From Paenibacillus sp. (GTDB lineage Bacteria; Bacillota; Bacilli; Paenibacillales; Paenibacillaceae): a DNA stretch of 64,000 bases. Shown here one piece after another: positions 17,323 to 26,151 of the stretch. A program made the translations under genes and the position numbers. Positions within the stretch are counted from its first letter, which is position 1. Each line of letters starts with the position of its first letter. The notes beneath the pieces are model-generated. The model worked only from the letters and a program-made list of their open reading frames with translations. It made no database searches and was not told the origin of the DNA. Location: NCBI GenBank assembly GCA_031254035.1, contig JAIRVF010000033.1, positions 1 to 64,000 on the forward strand, given 5' to 3'.

Positions 17323-18207
17323 TTACCCTTTGATGGCACCAATCATGACACCTTTGACAAAATATCTTTGCAAAAACGGATAGAGAATCAGCATTGGAAT
17401 ATTAGCGACGACCAGCACCGCGTATTTAATTCCTTCCACATCGCGCTGCTGCTTGATCGCCGACTCGGTAGACATTTTGACCATATCGTTCGTTTGACCC
17501 TGGATCAGGATTTCCCGCAGGATCAGTTGAAGCGGGTACTTGTTTTTGTCCGAGAGATACAGAAGCGCACTGAAGAATGAGTTCCAATGTCCAACTGCAT
17601 AAAAGAGGATCATCACCGCGATAATCGGCATCGACAGCGGCAAAATGATGCGGGTCAAAATCTGGATATTGGAACAGCCGTCGATCGTCGCCGCTTCCTG
17701 CAGCTCATAAGGAATGGACTGCTGAAAGAAGGTGCGCATAATGATAATGTTCCAGATCGATACCGCCCCCGGGATAATCATGACCCAAAACGTATTCAGC
17801 ATCCCCAAGTTTTTGATCAACAGATAAGTCGGAATCAAGCCGCCTCCGAAAAACATCGTGAATACGAAAAGCGCCATAATCCAGTTCCGCCCCACCAAAT
17901 CCTTCCTCGATAGCGGATACGCCGCCATTACGGTCATGACCAGATTAAGGAGGGTACCGACGGCGGTGTACAAAATCGTGTTGGCGAAGCCGGTCAAAAT
18001 ATCGTGGTTTTGAAAAATTTTCGCGTAGGAGTTCAGGTTGATTCCTTTTGGCCATAACAGCATTTCCCCGCGTAAAACCGTCTGCGGGTCGCTAAAAGAA
18101 GCGCTGAACACAAATACGAGCGGGTACAACACAATCACAGTAACTAAACTAAGAATGATATAAATCATGACATTGAAAATACGGTCTCCACGGGATTCCA
18201 ATAGCAT
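17323..18207 (-). CDS. ABC sugar importer permease, LplC/YtcP type
   Basis: 294 residues with six predicted membrane helices. It carries the cytoplasmic EAA loop (YELQEAATIDGCSNIQILTRIILPLSMP) that docks the ATPase, shown here as YELQEAATIDGCSN followed by ILPLSMP. The C-terminal MIGAIKG is typical of the family. ATG 18207 is preceded by GAGGAGGTAAGG. Partner of the permease just upstream (12-base gap). No ATP-binding protein gene is present; such importers commonly use a shared MsmX-type ATPase. Confidence 0.9.
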   Translation of the reverse strand: MLLESRGDRIFNVMIYIILSLVTVIVLYPLVFVFSASFSDPQTVLRGEMLLWPKGINLNSYAKIFQNHDILTGFANTILYTAVGTLLNLVMTVMAAYPLSRKDLVGRNWIMALFVFTMFFGGGLIPTYLLIKNLGMLNTFWVMIIPGAVSIWNIIIMRTFFQQSIPYELQEAATIDGCSNIQILTRIILPLSMPIIAVMILFYAVGHWNSFFSALLYLSDKNKYPLQLILREILIQGQTNDMVKMSTESAIKQQRDVEGIKYAVLVVANIPMLILYPFLQRYFVKGVMIGAIKG

Positions 18208-18219
18208 GCCCTTACCTCC

Positions 18220-19182
18220 TCACCATAGACTTGTATCGCTCATACGTTTTGCAACCCGGTTGACGACGATCAGCAATACGAAGTTAATGACGGAATTAAA
18301 CAAGCCAATCGCGGCCGAGAAACTGTACTCTGCACCTTCAATACCCGCGCGATATACGTAGGTGTCGATGATATCCGAGGTTTCCATGTTCAGGTTATTT
18401 TGCATCAGGAGTACCTTCTCGAAGCCGATGCCCATAATGCTGCCAATATTCAGGATAAGCAGAATGATAATTGTCGGACGAATGCCAGGCAGGTTAATAT
18501 GCCATATCCGCCGCAATCTGTTGGCTCCGTCCACGCGGGCCGCTTCATGCAGTTGATGATCCACCCCTGCAAGCGCAGCCAGATAGATAATCGAGCTCCA
18601 ACCCATCGTCTGCCATACATCGGATAATACATAAAGGGATTTAAACCAGGCAGGCTCCGCCATAAAGTTGATCGGATTGCCGCCGAACATGGTGATCAAA
18701 TGGTTCACTACCCCGTAACGCGGCGACAAGAAAATCATCATCATGCCGACTACGACGACCGTTGACAGGAAGTGCGGCGCATAAGTAACGGTCTGGACGA
18801 ATTTTTTGAATTTGGCTGATTTGGCTTCATTCATGAGCAGCGCCAAGATAATCGGGATTGGAAAACCGAGTGCAAGGCTGTAGAGGCCTAGTCCCAACGT
18901 ATTTTTAATAAGCCGCCAAAAAAAATAACTGTGGAAGAAACGTTCGAAATGCTCAGTACCCACCCAAGGACTGCCCGTGATCCCTTTGGTCGCGATAAAA
19001 TCCTTGAAAGCAATTTGAATACCGTACATCGGCACATAGTGAAAAAGTATGTAATATACGATAACCGGAAAAATGAGTAGATATAGCTGCCAGTTACGAG
19101 CAATGCGGCTCCATTTTCGTTTGAAGTCTCGCTTCGCTTCCGGTACCGTGCCGGCTAGCGCTGATACTTCGGCTTCGGCCAC
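18220..19182 (-). CDS. ABC sugar importer permease, LplB/YteP type
   Basis: About 320 residues, six helices, with the N-terminal YVPMYGIQIAFKDF signature of LplB-like permeases and an EAA loop at LHEAARVDGANRLRRIWHIN. The start is assigned to GTG 19182 because AAGGAGGGGG lies eight bases upstream. The longer reading from ATG 19209 would put this ribosome site inside the coding sequence. First gene of the importer operon; its promoter must lie in the 19.2-19.7 kb gap. Confidence 0.9.
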   Translation of the reverse strand: MAEAEVSALAGTVPEAKRDFKRKWSRIARNWQLYLLIFPVIVYYILFHYVPMYGIQIAFKDFIATKGITGSPWVGTEHFERFFHSYFFWRLIKNTLGLGLYSLALGFPIPIILALLMNEAKSAKFKKFVQTVTYAPHFLSTVVVVGMMMIFLSPRYGVVNHLITMFGGNPINFMAEPAWFKSLYVLSDVWQTMGWSSIIYLAALAGVDHQLHEAARVDGANRLRRIWHINLPGIRPTIIILLILNIGSIMGIGFEKVLLMQNNLNMETSDIIDTYVYRAGIEGAEYSFSAAIGLFNSVINFVLLIVVNRVAKRMSDTSLW

Positions 19183-19266
19183 GTGATCCCCCTCCTTAGT
19201 TTTGAACATTGATGCAAATTCACTTTTGTATCATCTGACAAGTTAGTCTCGATTTATCACCACCTC

Positions 19267-19294
19267 ATAGTAAATTAAAGTGTTAACGTTGTAA
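19267..19294 (-). promoter_or_regulatory. Candidate promoter of the sugar importer operon
   Basis: On the minus strand TTACAA (19294-19289) and TACTAT (19272-19267) are spaced 16 bases, about 85 bases before the first permease. The spacer contains GTTAACGTT-like palindromic bases that could be a LacI-type operator. The assignment rests on hexamer resemblance only. Confidence 0.35.
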
Positions 19295-19410
19295 TCTAAT
19301 AAAGTTTTAATTTAAAAAATGTCCTGAAGCCGTTAAACAAATCTATATAAAGGTTCACGACAGCAAGGTAAAAAAATCTGATGTTGTCATTCGGCAAAAC
19401 ATATTATTTT

Positions 19411-19702
19411 TTTGGATATATTTTGGATGTTTAAACTCATGATGAGCGAGCTATGGATGGTATACAAGTTGATCAGAATAGAGGTTAAATTAGTCAGAGT
19501 GCAAAGGCTGAAGAGTTAAAGAGAATCCAATAATCACAGGAAAAACCAATTTGTAAGCGCAACCAAATTTAATCTAAGAAAATATAAAGGTCCCCCTTTA
19601 TACGCCAAACATTTGGATATATACGCCAAATCATTTTGATTTTTTTCATCATAATATAGAGTTATTTGGATTGTCAAATATTATTTTTGGAGTATTTTGG
19701 AT
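19411..19702. other. Gene-free region with repeated TTTGGAT and TACGCCAAA motifs
   Basis: The 612-base gap between importer and regulator genes holds five TTTGGAT copies (19411, 19422, 19612, 19665, 19696). It also holds two TACGCCAAA copies exactly 21 bp apart (19601, 19622) and an ATTTGG-N9-CCAAAT palindrome. The clustering suggests binding sites for a regulator not encoded next to them. No gene is seen here. Confidence 0.45.
19549..19568. promoter_or_regulatory. Candidate cre / LacI-family operator
   Basis: ATTTG-TAAGCGCAAC-CAAAT is a partial 20-bp palindrome with a GCGC centre. The inner TGTAAGCGCAACCA (19552-19565) matches the CcpA cre consensus TGWAARCGYTWNCW at 13 of 14 positions. It could serve CcpA or the LacI-type regulator encoded beside it, controlling the importer. 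Confidence 0.5.
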
Positions 19703-19733
19703 TTGCATAAGGCGATATTACAAATTCGAACAG

Positions 19734-19768
19734 AAAAAAAGCCTGACATCTGGTATTGTTGTCGGGCT
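19734..19768 (-). terminator. Terminator of the LacI-type regulator gene
   Basis: On the minus strand AGCCCGACA pairs with TGTCAGGCT (one G-U pair) around an 11-base loop and is followed by seven T residues. It lies about 55 bases past the regulator's stop codon. Confidence 0.75.
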
Positions 19769-19821
19769 CCTTGTCATACTTTCATAAGTAATATATGAGA
19801 ACATATGTAACACAAAGTGCT

Positions 19822-20874
19822 TTAGTGAACCTTCTGTTTTGTTATAGATCTAACATAGTTTGAAGACTCCCTGATAATTAATTGGCATGGCAGTAGGATC
19901 TTAGGAAGTGCTGGATAATCCCCGTTCAAATAATCGATCATAAATTGGGCAGCAACTCTTCCAATCTCGTATTTAGGCACATGCACCGAAGTCAGCGGGG
20001 GGTTCGTATATTGCGCAAATGAGATATCATCCATTCCGACAAAAGCGATATCTTGGGGAATATGTCCATTTTGCTCCACAACGGCGCGCATGGCCGGAAT
20101 GGCAAGCATGTCGCTGGCGCAGAAAATGGCTGTTGGCCATTCGCTTTTTGGCTTGCTGGCAAGGAGTTCGGTCAGCAAGCTGTAACTGAGATCCACAGTC
20201 CAGTTGGTATCAATAAGCCAGCCTTCAGGTAAACTGAGTCCAGCTTCTGTCAAGGCGAATTTGTATCCGACAAACCGTTCATCATTATCCATTTTACGGG
20301 AGTATGCTGGCCCTCCGATAAAACCGATTCGGCGGTGGCCCTGCTCGATCAGATGACGGACAGCCGTTCTCGCGGAGAAAATCCGGTCGCAGTCGACGAC
20401 AGGCACGGTTAACCTTTCATCGTTTAAGCTTACCCCCAAAATGGCAACGCCTTCTTTTTCAAGCATCTCGACTAGTTCCTGCTCATACCAGCTGATGATG
20501 ACAACACCCTGTATACCCGACTCCCTGATCAGCGTTTTGATCCGGTCGGAATCGCTCACCTCATCCAAAGTGCGGACGATAGCCGGAGGATGTCCAAGTT
20601 CATTCATTCGCTCGTGAAATCCTGCGAGCAGCTCGCTGAAATAGGGATGGTTTTCGATCAGCTGCTGCGGTATGACGCAGGCTATATGCTTAGCGGAAGT
20701 GTCTGCTTCCGTTTTCACTCCCCCCTGAATACGATACCCGAGTTCCTGAGCCGCCTCCTTGATTTTTCGCTTCGTTTCTTCATTTACCGGCCGGTTGGTA
20801 TCATTGCTGAATGCACGTGAAACGGTCGATATGGACACGCCTACCCGCTCCGCAATATCCTTTAGTTTCGCCAA
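19822..20874 (-). CDS. LacI/GalR family transcriptional regulator
   Basis: 350 residues. The N-terminus LAKLKDIAERVGVSISTVSR is the classical LacI helix-turn-helix. The periplasmic-binding-protein-like effector domain follows, with RHLIEQGHRRIGFIGG and FVGMDDISFAQYTNPPLTSV. The start is TTG 20874, with AGAGGAG about ten bases upstream, placing the HTH at the extreme N-terminus as usual. An upstream in-frame TTG at 20913 would add 13 residues with no ribosome site. It probably controls the importer operon in response to the imported sugar. Confidence 0.92.
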   Translation of the reverse strand: MAKLKDIAERVGVSISTVSRAFSNDTNRPVNEETKRKIKEAAQELGYRIQGGVKTEADTSAKHIACVIPQQLIENHPYFSELLAGFHERMNELGHPPAIVRTLDEVSDSDRIKTLIRESGIQGVVIISWYEQELVEMLEKEGVAILGVSLNDERLTVPVVDCDRIFSARTAVRHLIEQGHRRIGFIGGPAYSRKMDNDERFVGYKFALTEAGLSLPEGWLIDTNWTVDLSYSLLTELLASKPKSEWPTAIFCASDMLAIPAMRAVVEQNGHIPQDIAFVGMDDISFAQYTNPPLTSVHVPKYEIGRVAAQFMIDYLNGDYPALPKILLPCQLIIRESSNYVRSITKQKVH

Positions 20875-20996
20875 TTCTTCCGCTCTCCTCTCTCTTGGAT
20901 TGTTTGGCGCCAAAAAAATAATCTCCGCCTGATCATATCATAATATGTATATTTTTGGCATGCGTATTTGTTGATAGAACACATTTGTATAACCCC

Positions 20997-21105
20997 ACAA
21001 AGAGTATCGGAAAGAAGTGCGGGTGCCTCTCAAAGAGAGGCGCTTTGGCAGAGCAAAAGTACGGAGTGGAGTCAATGCTTCGATATTTATTCCAAATACT
21101 TTGCA
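20997..21105 (+). repeat. Dispersed repeat element, single-unit copy
   Basis: Shares its left end (ACAAAGAGTATCGGAAAGAAG) and right end (CTTCGATATTTATTCCAAA.. TACTTTGC) with the element at 12313-12612, but has one internal unit instead of four. Here the inner stem GCCTCTC-AAA-GAGAGGC is perfect. It sits between the start of the LacI-type gene and the terminator of the YebC-family gene. Confidence 0.8.
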
Positions 21106-21111
21106 GGATCT

Positions 21112-21158
21112 AAAAAACAAGGCCTGTCCCAATGAAACACCGGAACAGGCCTTGTTTT
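21112..21158 (-). terminator. Terminator of the YebC-family gene
   Basis: AAACAAGGCCTGT and ACAGGCCTTGTTT form a 13-base perfect stem around a 17-base loop; on the minus strand a T-run follows. It lies 22 bases downstream of the stop codon. Confidence 0.85.
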
Positions 21159-21180
21159 CGATTCAAATTCTATTCGTATT

Positions 21181-21903
21181 CTATTCCTCGTCGAATTCGA
21201 CATTATGATACACATGCTGGACGTCTTCCAAGTCTTCAAGTACATCGATCATTTTCTCGAACTGTGGCAGGGCATCCGCTGGAAGCGATAGATAGTTTTG
21301 CGCAAGCATCGTCAGTTCCGCAATGTTAAATTCCGTTACGCCTGCGGATTTGAAAGCATCCTGAACGGCTTGGAATTGATCAGGCTCAGCGTATACGATA
21401 ACAGATTCGTCTTCCTCCACGATATCGCGCACATCCACGTCCGCTTCCATCATCAGTTCAAGCACTTCATCCGCTGTCTTGCCTTCAATACCGATGACAG
21501 CAGTTTGATCGAACATATAAGCGACGGAACCGCTGACGCCAAGATTTCCGCTATTTTTACTAAATGCGGCACGGACTTCGGAAGCCGTACGGTTGACGTT
21601 ATTGGTCAATGCATCCACGATAACCATCGAACCGTTAGGTCCGAAACCTTCGTAACGAAGCTCGTCATAAACTTCATCGGAATTGCCTCTCGCTTTTTCC
21701 AATGCACGGTCGATAATAGCTTTCGGCACATTGTAAGTTTTCGCGCGTTCCAGGACAACCTTCAGCGCACGGTTGGATTCAGGATCCGGCTCGCCTTGCT
21801 TGGCGACCACATAGATCTCACGGCCAAATTTGGCATAAACTCGGCTTGTATTCGCATCTTTCGAAGCTTTCTTTTCCTTGATATTATTCCACTTACGCCC
21901 CAT
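21181..21903 (-). CDS. YebC/PmpR (TACO1) family protein, YeeI type
   Basis: 240 residues. The start [20 protein letters not shown] is typical of the Bacillales YeeI branch. The body has the conserved [14 protein letters not shown] and [16 protein letters not shown], and the protein ends YHNVEFDEE. Family members are described as DNA-binding regulators and, more recently, as factors assisting ribosomes on difficult sequences; which applies here is not known. ATG 21903 was chosen by homology; the upstream site is weak (AGAGAGCGG). A long inverted repeat stands about 45 bases upstream. Confidence 0.9.
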   Translation of the reverse strand: MGRKWNNIKEKKASKDANTSRVYAKFGREIYVVAKQGEPDPESNRALKVVLERAKTYNVPKAIIDRALEKARGNSDEVYDELRYEGFGPNGSMVIVDALTNNVNRTASEVRAAFSKNSGNLGVSGSVAYMFDQTAVIGIEGKTADEVLELMMEADVDVRDIVEEDESVIVYAEPDQFQAVQDAFKSAGVTEFNIAELTMLAQNYLSLPADALPQFEKMIDVLEDLEDVQHVYHNVEFDEE

Positions 21904-21947
21904 ACTTTTCCGCTCTCTTTCGCTATTGATTCTTGACTTCGTTCTTA

Positions 21948-22006
21948 TAGGCGCGATCAAGAAAATGGCAGTTCGAATGGGTCTATTATTTTCTTGATCG
22001 CGCCTA
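21948..22006. repeat. Long palindromic repeat, copy 1
   Basis: TAGGCGCGATCAAGAAAAT at 21948-21966 pairs perfectly with 21988-22006 across a 21-base loop. The same arms recur at 38052-38094 with a shorter loop. No T-run follows, so it is not a standard terminator. It lies about 45 bases 5' of a start codon, as does copy 2. Confidence 0.85.
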
Positions 22007-22115
22007 AATGCACTGATATATTATATCTTGAAATAAGCAGATGAACAAGTTCCGCCGAAGTATGTCACAAAATGACCATTGCCTGCCCGCGAATCAGTCC
22101 ACTAACAGTGGGCTA

Positions 22116-22590
22116 CTACTTTCCTCTTTCAATTGAAAAAAGCGGTTGCCGGCTGCAGAAAACGATTTGACAATCAATACTCGTCAGTGAACCTACACCC
22201 GTCAAGCTCAGTATATTGCCATAATCTTTTTCAGAAAGTTTCAAATGCATTTTTATGTACGTAGCTTCCTGTGAATCGATCGAAAAACCAATAAACATGC
22301 CCACCTGTGTTAGAACAAAAACGCTAGTAAAGAAAGTTGATGCTTTGACAAAGCGGAGCACGACCTTCCAGTCCTCCACCAGCATACGGAAACGAACCCG
22401 TTCATGGCTCTCTTTTTGGTCAACATGCACAGTTGGGAGCAAATAGATGAAAAATGCGAATACAAAGAAACTTCCTGCGTTAAAAAGAATACTGAAGCTC
22501 GTGTTTGTCAGATTAATGAGCAGTCCCGAAATGGCCGGTCCAAGCAAAAATGCACCCGAGCCCGTCATGCTCATGATGGAATTAAAACGT
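22116..22590 (-). pseudogene. MFS transporter remnant (DHA3, macrolide-efflux-like)
   Basis: About 150 codons resemble the middle of a 12-helix drug exporter: FNSIMSMTGSGAFLLGPAISG is the usual helix 4-5 region. Upstream the frame closes within four codons (TAA) before the first helices. Downstream the match ends after LTGVGSLTS and a short unrelated tail follows. Both ends of the gene are therefore lost. No ribosome binding site is seen. It is probably a decayed resistance-type transporter. Confidence 0.75.
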
Positions 22591-22873
22591 TAGTTTACAT
22601 AATTTAATTACTGTTGACCAATTGATCATGGTGTTAAACGAATAGCTGTATACGAATTTCGACTTTTTAGTTGTTTTCTATAATAAATCGTTGTTTTGTA
22701 CCATTGTAGAACCCCATAATATGGTTTATTTTAATTATACACATACTATTTATCTCAATAATAGATTTAATTATATCAATTATTAGCATTTTCCATTTAT
22801 TCCATCTCAGTTTTTATTTCATTCTCCTTCCCCATTCGGACTTCATTTACTCAACTGATCTGTATAGATTGTT

Positions 22874-22887
22874 TGCAAGCGCTTTAT
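22874..22887. promoter_or_regulatory. cre-like site upstream of the LPMO gene
   Basis: TGCAAGCGCTTTAT matches the CcpA cre consensus at about 12 of 14 positions, with an AAGCGCTT core. It lies 224 bases before the LPMO start, where the promoter is expected, and would fit carbon catabolite control of a chitin-active enzyme. Confidence 0.4.
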
Positions 22888-22943
22888 TAAAGATTGATAT
22901 AGACTCTTATGTTGAGTTTATATAGATCATCATTCCGAGAAGG

Positions 22944-23050
22944 ACTCCACAGCAAATCGGAGTGCAGTTCACGGAGATTTTCTCCCCTGAGCAATAAGAA
23001 GTACCCAGGGATCACGGACCGGAAATTTTACCGTTAAGGAGGTGATGCTT
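22944..23050 (+). other. Structured 5' leader of the LPMO gene, unidentified
   Basis: Between about 22944 and 23050 four short hairpins can be drawn in series: ACTCC/GGAGT, GGAGA/TCTCC, CCCTG/CAGGG and CGG/CCG. They are followed by AAGGAGGTGATG, an almost perfect anti-ribosomal sequence 65 bases before the true start. It matches neither c-di-GMP riboswitch class that I can recall. A possible 12-codon leader frame begins at the ATG there, but spacing is too short. The rest of 22591-22943 is AT-rich with nothing recognisable. Confidence 0.35.
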
Positions 23051-23110
23051 TCAGTTCTGTCATCATGCTTTTTTGCAGTCTAAATTTAAAAACATTGGAG
23101 GAGATTTAGG

Positions 23111-24190
23111 ATGACAACGCTACGTTTACCAAACCTCAAGCTTACGAAATGGTTAGTTGCTGGCGGCACGCTTTTGTTTATGATGGCTCTGATGTTGTTG
23201 ATTGCCGATCGGGCTTCCGCCCATGGTTATGTACAATCGCCAGGCAGTCGCGCCTATCTGTGTAAAACGGGCGACAATACGAATTGCGGCCCTATTATGT
23301 ATGAACCTCAAAGTCTTGAAGCACCCAAAGGTTTCCCTGCTGCCGGACCCGCTGACGGTAAAATTGCCAGTGCAAACGGAGCATTCCCTGAACTTGACGC
23401 ACAATCTGCAACCCGCTGGACGAAAGTAAGCATGTCTCCCGGTACCAACAACTTCACCTGGACTCTTACAGCTAGACATTCCACAACAAATTGGAAATAT
23501 TATATAACTAAACAAAACTGGGATCCGAATGCCCCGCTCACGCGTGATTCCTTCGATCTTACTCCATTCTGCACCGTGAATTACAATGGCGCTCAGCCAC
23601 CCGCAACCTACTCAGATACTTGTACTGTTCCAAACCGGACAGGCTACCAAGTGATTCTCGCAGTCTGGGAAATCGCGGATACGCCTAATGCCTTTTATAA
23701 CGTGATTGATGTTGATTTTGGCGGTGGTTCGCCTGGAGATCCAAAACCTCCGGTTGACACAGTACCTCCAACCGCTCCAACCGGTCTTCAAGTCAGCGGC
23801 ACGCCTGCCTCTTCTGCGATTTCTTTGGCCTGGAACGCATCTACAGATAATGTAGGCGTCGCAGGATACCGCATTTACAAAGGAACAACGCTTGCAGGTA
23901 CCGTATCCGGAACGACACTGAGTTATACCGTTTCCGGTCTGACAGCAAACACAGCTTACACGTTTACCGTTCGGGCTTTTGATGCCGCAGGAAATGAATC
24001 ATCAAACAGCAATGCTGTAACCGCGACTACAGCTAACGGTTCAGCAGCCACTCCGTGGGCACCTAATGTTTCATATACAGCAGGTACCCTTGTATCTTAC
24101 AATGGTGCGACTTACGAATGCCTACAGGCGCATACGTCTCTCACTGGTTGGGAGCCATCGAACGTCCCTTCGCTCTGGCTTTTGAAGTAA
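23111..24190 (+). CDS. Secreted lytic polysaccharide monooxygenase, AA10-FnIII-CBM5/12
   Basis: 359 residues. A signal peptide is cut before His38 (RASA-HGYV), giving the N-terminal histidine of the copper brace; His123 (TARHSTTNW) is the second ligand and [11 protein letters not shown] holds the axial phenylalanine. Residues about 38-205 form the AA10 domain, 219-306 a fibronectin type III module, and 313-359 a CBM5/12 chitin-binding module ([17 protein letters not shown]). It should cleave crystalline chitin (or cellulose) oxidatively outside the cell. GGAGGAG precedes the ATG. A strong terminator follows. A cre-like site and a long leader lie upstream. Confidence 0.95.
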   Translation: MTTLRLPNLKLTKWLVAGGTLLFMMALMLLIADRASAHGYVQSPGSRAYLCKTGDNTNCGPIMYEPQSLEAPKGFPAAGPADGKIASANGAFPELDAQSATRWTKVSMSPGTNNFTWTLTARHSTTNWKYYITKQNWDPNAPLTRDSFDLTPFCTVNYNGAQPPATYSDTCTVPNRTGYQVILAVWEIADTPNAFYNVIDVDFGGGSPGDPKPPVDTVPPTAPTGLQVSGTPASSAISLAWNASTDNVGVAGYRIYKGTTLAGTVSGTTLSYTVSGLTANTAYTFTVRAFDAAGNESSNSNAVTATTANGSAATPWAPNVSYTAGTLVSYNGATYECLQAHTSLTGWEPSNVPSLWLLK

Positions 24191-24261
24191 AGTAAAACTA
24201 TTTCTCGTCAAACAGTTTAAAAACTACTAATCCAATGTTTCTATATTGATGAATTCCATGA

Positions 24262-24312
24262 ACAAAGCGGCAGTGCTCTCCGTAATTGGAGCGGCTGCCG
24301 CTTTGCTTTTTT
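24262..24312 (+). terminator. Terminator of the LPMO gene
   Basis: AAAGCGGCAG..CTCC pairs with GGAG..CTGCCGCTTT around a short loop and is followed by GCTTTTTT on the plus strand. It may also serve the converging ferredoxin gene. Confidence 0.85.
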
Positions 24313-24319
24313 CGATGGA

Positions 24320-24643
24320 TTATTCTTCGGGTCTTTTCCCTGCATCCAGACCCGATTCGGACACGGTCATCACCGGCTTTACCTTGAGGTCATTATGTAC
24401 GCGAATTTGGCAGGACAATCGAATATTGGGCTCCGAAATTCCCTTCTTCTCCAAAAGCTCGGCTTCCGGTGCCTCCATAGATCCAGCATCGCCTTCGAGA
24501 ATTTCAACACGGCAAGTTGTACATCTTACATTGCCGCCGCAGCGGTGCAAAATATCTACTCCGTTATCCTCCAATGCAAGCACCAGTTTCGTTCCTTCTT
24601 CCACTTCGATTGGTCCACGGCCATCTACCAAAATCGTTGGCAT
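24320..24643 (-). CDS. 2Fe-2S ferredoxin (plant/vertebrate type fold)
   Basis: 107 residues, one 2Fe-2S domain. Ligands are in CGGNVRCTTC (CX5CX2C) plus the distant Cys in IRLSCQ. The opening MPTILVDGRGPIEVEEGTKL fits the beta-grasp fold. ATG 24643 has AGGAGGG about seven bases upstream; an in-frame start at 24691 lacks one. It stands alone, so the redox partner is not shown by context. Confidence 0.9.
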   Translation of the reverse strand: MPTILVDGRGPIEVEEGTKLVLALEDNGVDILHRCGGNVRCTTCRVEILEGDAGSMEAPEAELLEKKGISEPNIRLSCQIRVHNDLKVKPVMTVSESGLDAGKRPEE

Positions 24644-24759
24644 TATATTCCCTCCTTTTTTCCGGCCCGAGTCCCTGCTAAATATCGGCAAAGCTCCACC
24701 GGCAATAATTCATTATTACCTGTGACAGCCAAAAGTTCAAGTCAATCATGAAGATCAGA

Positions 24760-26151
24760 TTAAGATGCGGACAAGTTGGAACTCTGCGGTTTTTCCTTAG
24801 GCAGATAACGTCCGGAAACCGCAACCGCGAGGCATAGCAGACAGCAAATTCCGAATAGTACGCGCAAAGGCGTTCCGAAGCTGTCAGGAACCTGCGTTTG
24901 ACTCCCCATAGAACCAACCAGCAGCGTTGCAAGTCCAATGCCGACAATTTGGCCAAGATAACGAACAAGCGCGAGAAGGCTGCCAGCCAAACTGCTTTTT
25001 TCGACAGGTGCAGCACTCATCACCTCGGCGTTGTTCGTCGCATGGAAAAGTCCCGTGCCGATGCCGAATACAGCCAGATGTAATCCGATGCTCCAAGCCG
25101 AGATCGACGGCATGAAAACCACGAAGAGCATGGATAATGAGCACAGTACCGCTCCGGCATTGATTGGAAATGTCCCGCCGTACTTGTCCCTGAACCATCC
25201 AGCGAAAGGAGCAACAATCCCCATTAGCAACGGCTGCAGCATCAGCATGGCTCCTGTCCACCAGGCGGAAAATCCAAGTTCGCTTTGCAAATAAAAAGTA
25301 ATCGGGATCAGCGTAGCCGTTTGGGCCAGGTTAATGATTAACGAGCCTGTATTGCCTAGCCATACTTTGCGGTGTTTAAATAGTTCGCGGTCTATGATGC
25401 CATAGTCAATCTTTAGCGCTTGGACCACCAACGCGCATAAAAGCAGGATGCCGATACCGCCTTCGAGCCATACTTTGAGCGAATAAGTCCCATCCTTTAC
25501 CGCTTCTGCAGCCAGCATCAACAGGCATACGCCAGCCCCAAGCAAGAAGGTTCCTACATAATCAAAAGGAGTTTTAGCAACCACTCTGCCTCCCCGCGGA
25601 AACCAGCGGAAACCGAGCCAGCAGGCTGCGAATGAAATCGGCACATTGATCCAGAAAAGCCAGGTCCAATCCATCACTTCCATCAGCAGCCCGCCAAGCG
25701 CAGGCCCCGACAATGTGCCCACAGAGATGACAATCGCATTGTAACCTAATGCTCTTCCTCGTTCATGATCCGGAAATGCCTGTCTGACCATAGCTTGGCT
25801 GTTAGCCATAATCATGGTTGCACCGATGCCTTGAAGGCAGCGAGAAAGCATGAGCAGCATGAAGCTGTGCGAAAGCGCGATACATAACGAGCCAATGCCA
25901 AAGATCAGAAAACCAAAGCCATACACCTTTCTGCGCTCCATCCGATCCGACATTTTCCCCATAAAAGGCAGTAAGATGACCAGGGTCAACAAATAAACCG
26001 TAGCCACCCATTGGATTTGTGCAAGTGATACCGAGAATTGGCGCGCCATTACTGGCAAGGACACGTTAACAATCCCTACATCGAGGGTTGATATGAGCGT
26101 ACCCATGTTGACAACCTGCAATATTCCCCACTTATTACGCGAATCCGACAT
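24760..26151 (-). CDS. MFS drug exporter, DHA2 (EmrB/QacA) family
   Basis: 463 residues, about 14 membrane helices. Helix 1 has LDVGIVNVSLPVMARQF (motif D1 of the 14-helix family). Motif A appears as GKMSDRMERRKVY and motif C as GPALGGLLMEVMDW. Proton-driven export of lipophilic compounds is likely; the substrate is unknown. ATG has AAAGGAG upstream. It is flanked by the ferredoxin gene (same strand, 116 bases) and the divergent reductase gene. No adjacent regulator. Confidence 0.88.
   Translation of the reverse strand: MSDSRNKWGILQVVNMGTLISTLDVGIVNVSLPVMARQFSVSLAQIQWVATVYLLTLVILLPFMGKMSDRMERRKVYGFGFLIFGIGSLCIALSHSFMLLMLSRCLQGIGATMIMANSQAMVRQAFPDHERGRALGYNAIVISVGTLSGPALGGLLMEVMDWTWLFWINVPISFAACWLGFRWFPRGGRVVAKTPFDYVGTFLLGAGVCLLMLAAEAVKDGTYSLKVWLEGGIGILLLCALVVQALKIDYGIIDRELFKHRKVWLGNTGSLIINLAQTATLIPITFYLQSELGFSAWWTGAMLMLQPLLMGIVAPFAGWFRDKYGGTFPINAGAVLCSLSMLFVVFMPSISAWSIGLHLAVFGIGTGLFHATNNAEVMSAAPVEKSSLAGSLLALVRYLGQIVGIGLATLLVGSMGSQTQVPDSFGTPLRVLFGICCLLCLAVAVSGRYLPKEKPQSSNLSAS

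Noticed and set aside
21948..22006. Intrinsic terminator
   Set aside because: No T-run on either strand, location 5' of a gene, and the same arms recur at an unrelated locus.
22944..23050. c-di-GMP riboswitch or T-box in the LPMO leader
   Set aside because: The conserved GEMM core sequences, the GNRA loop, and the T-box TGGNACC bulge are all absent.
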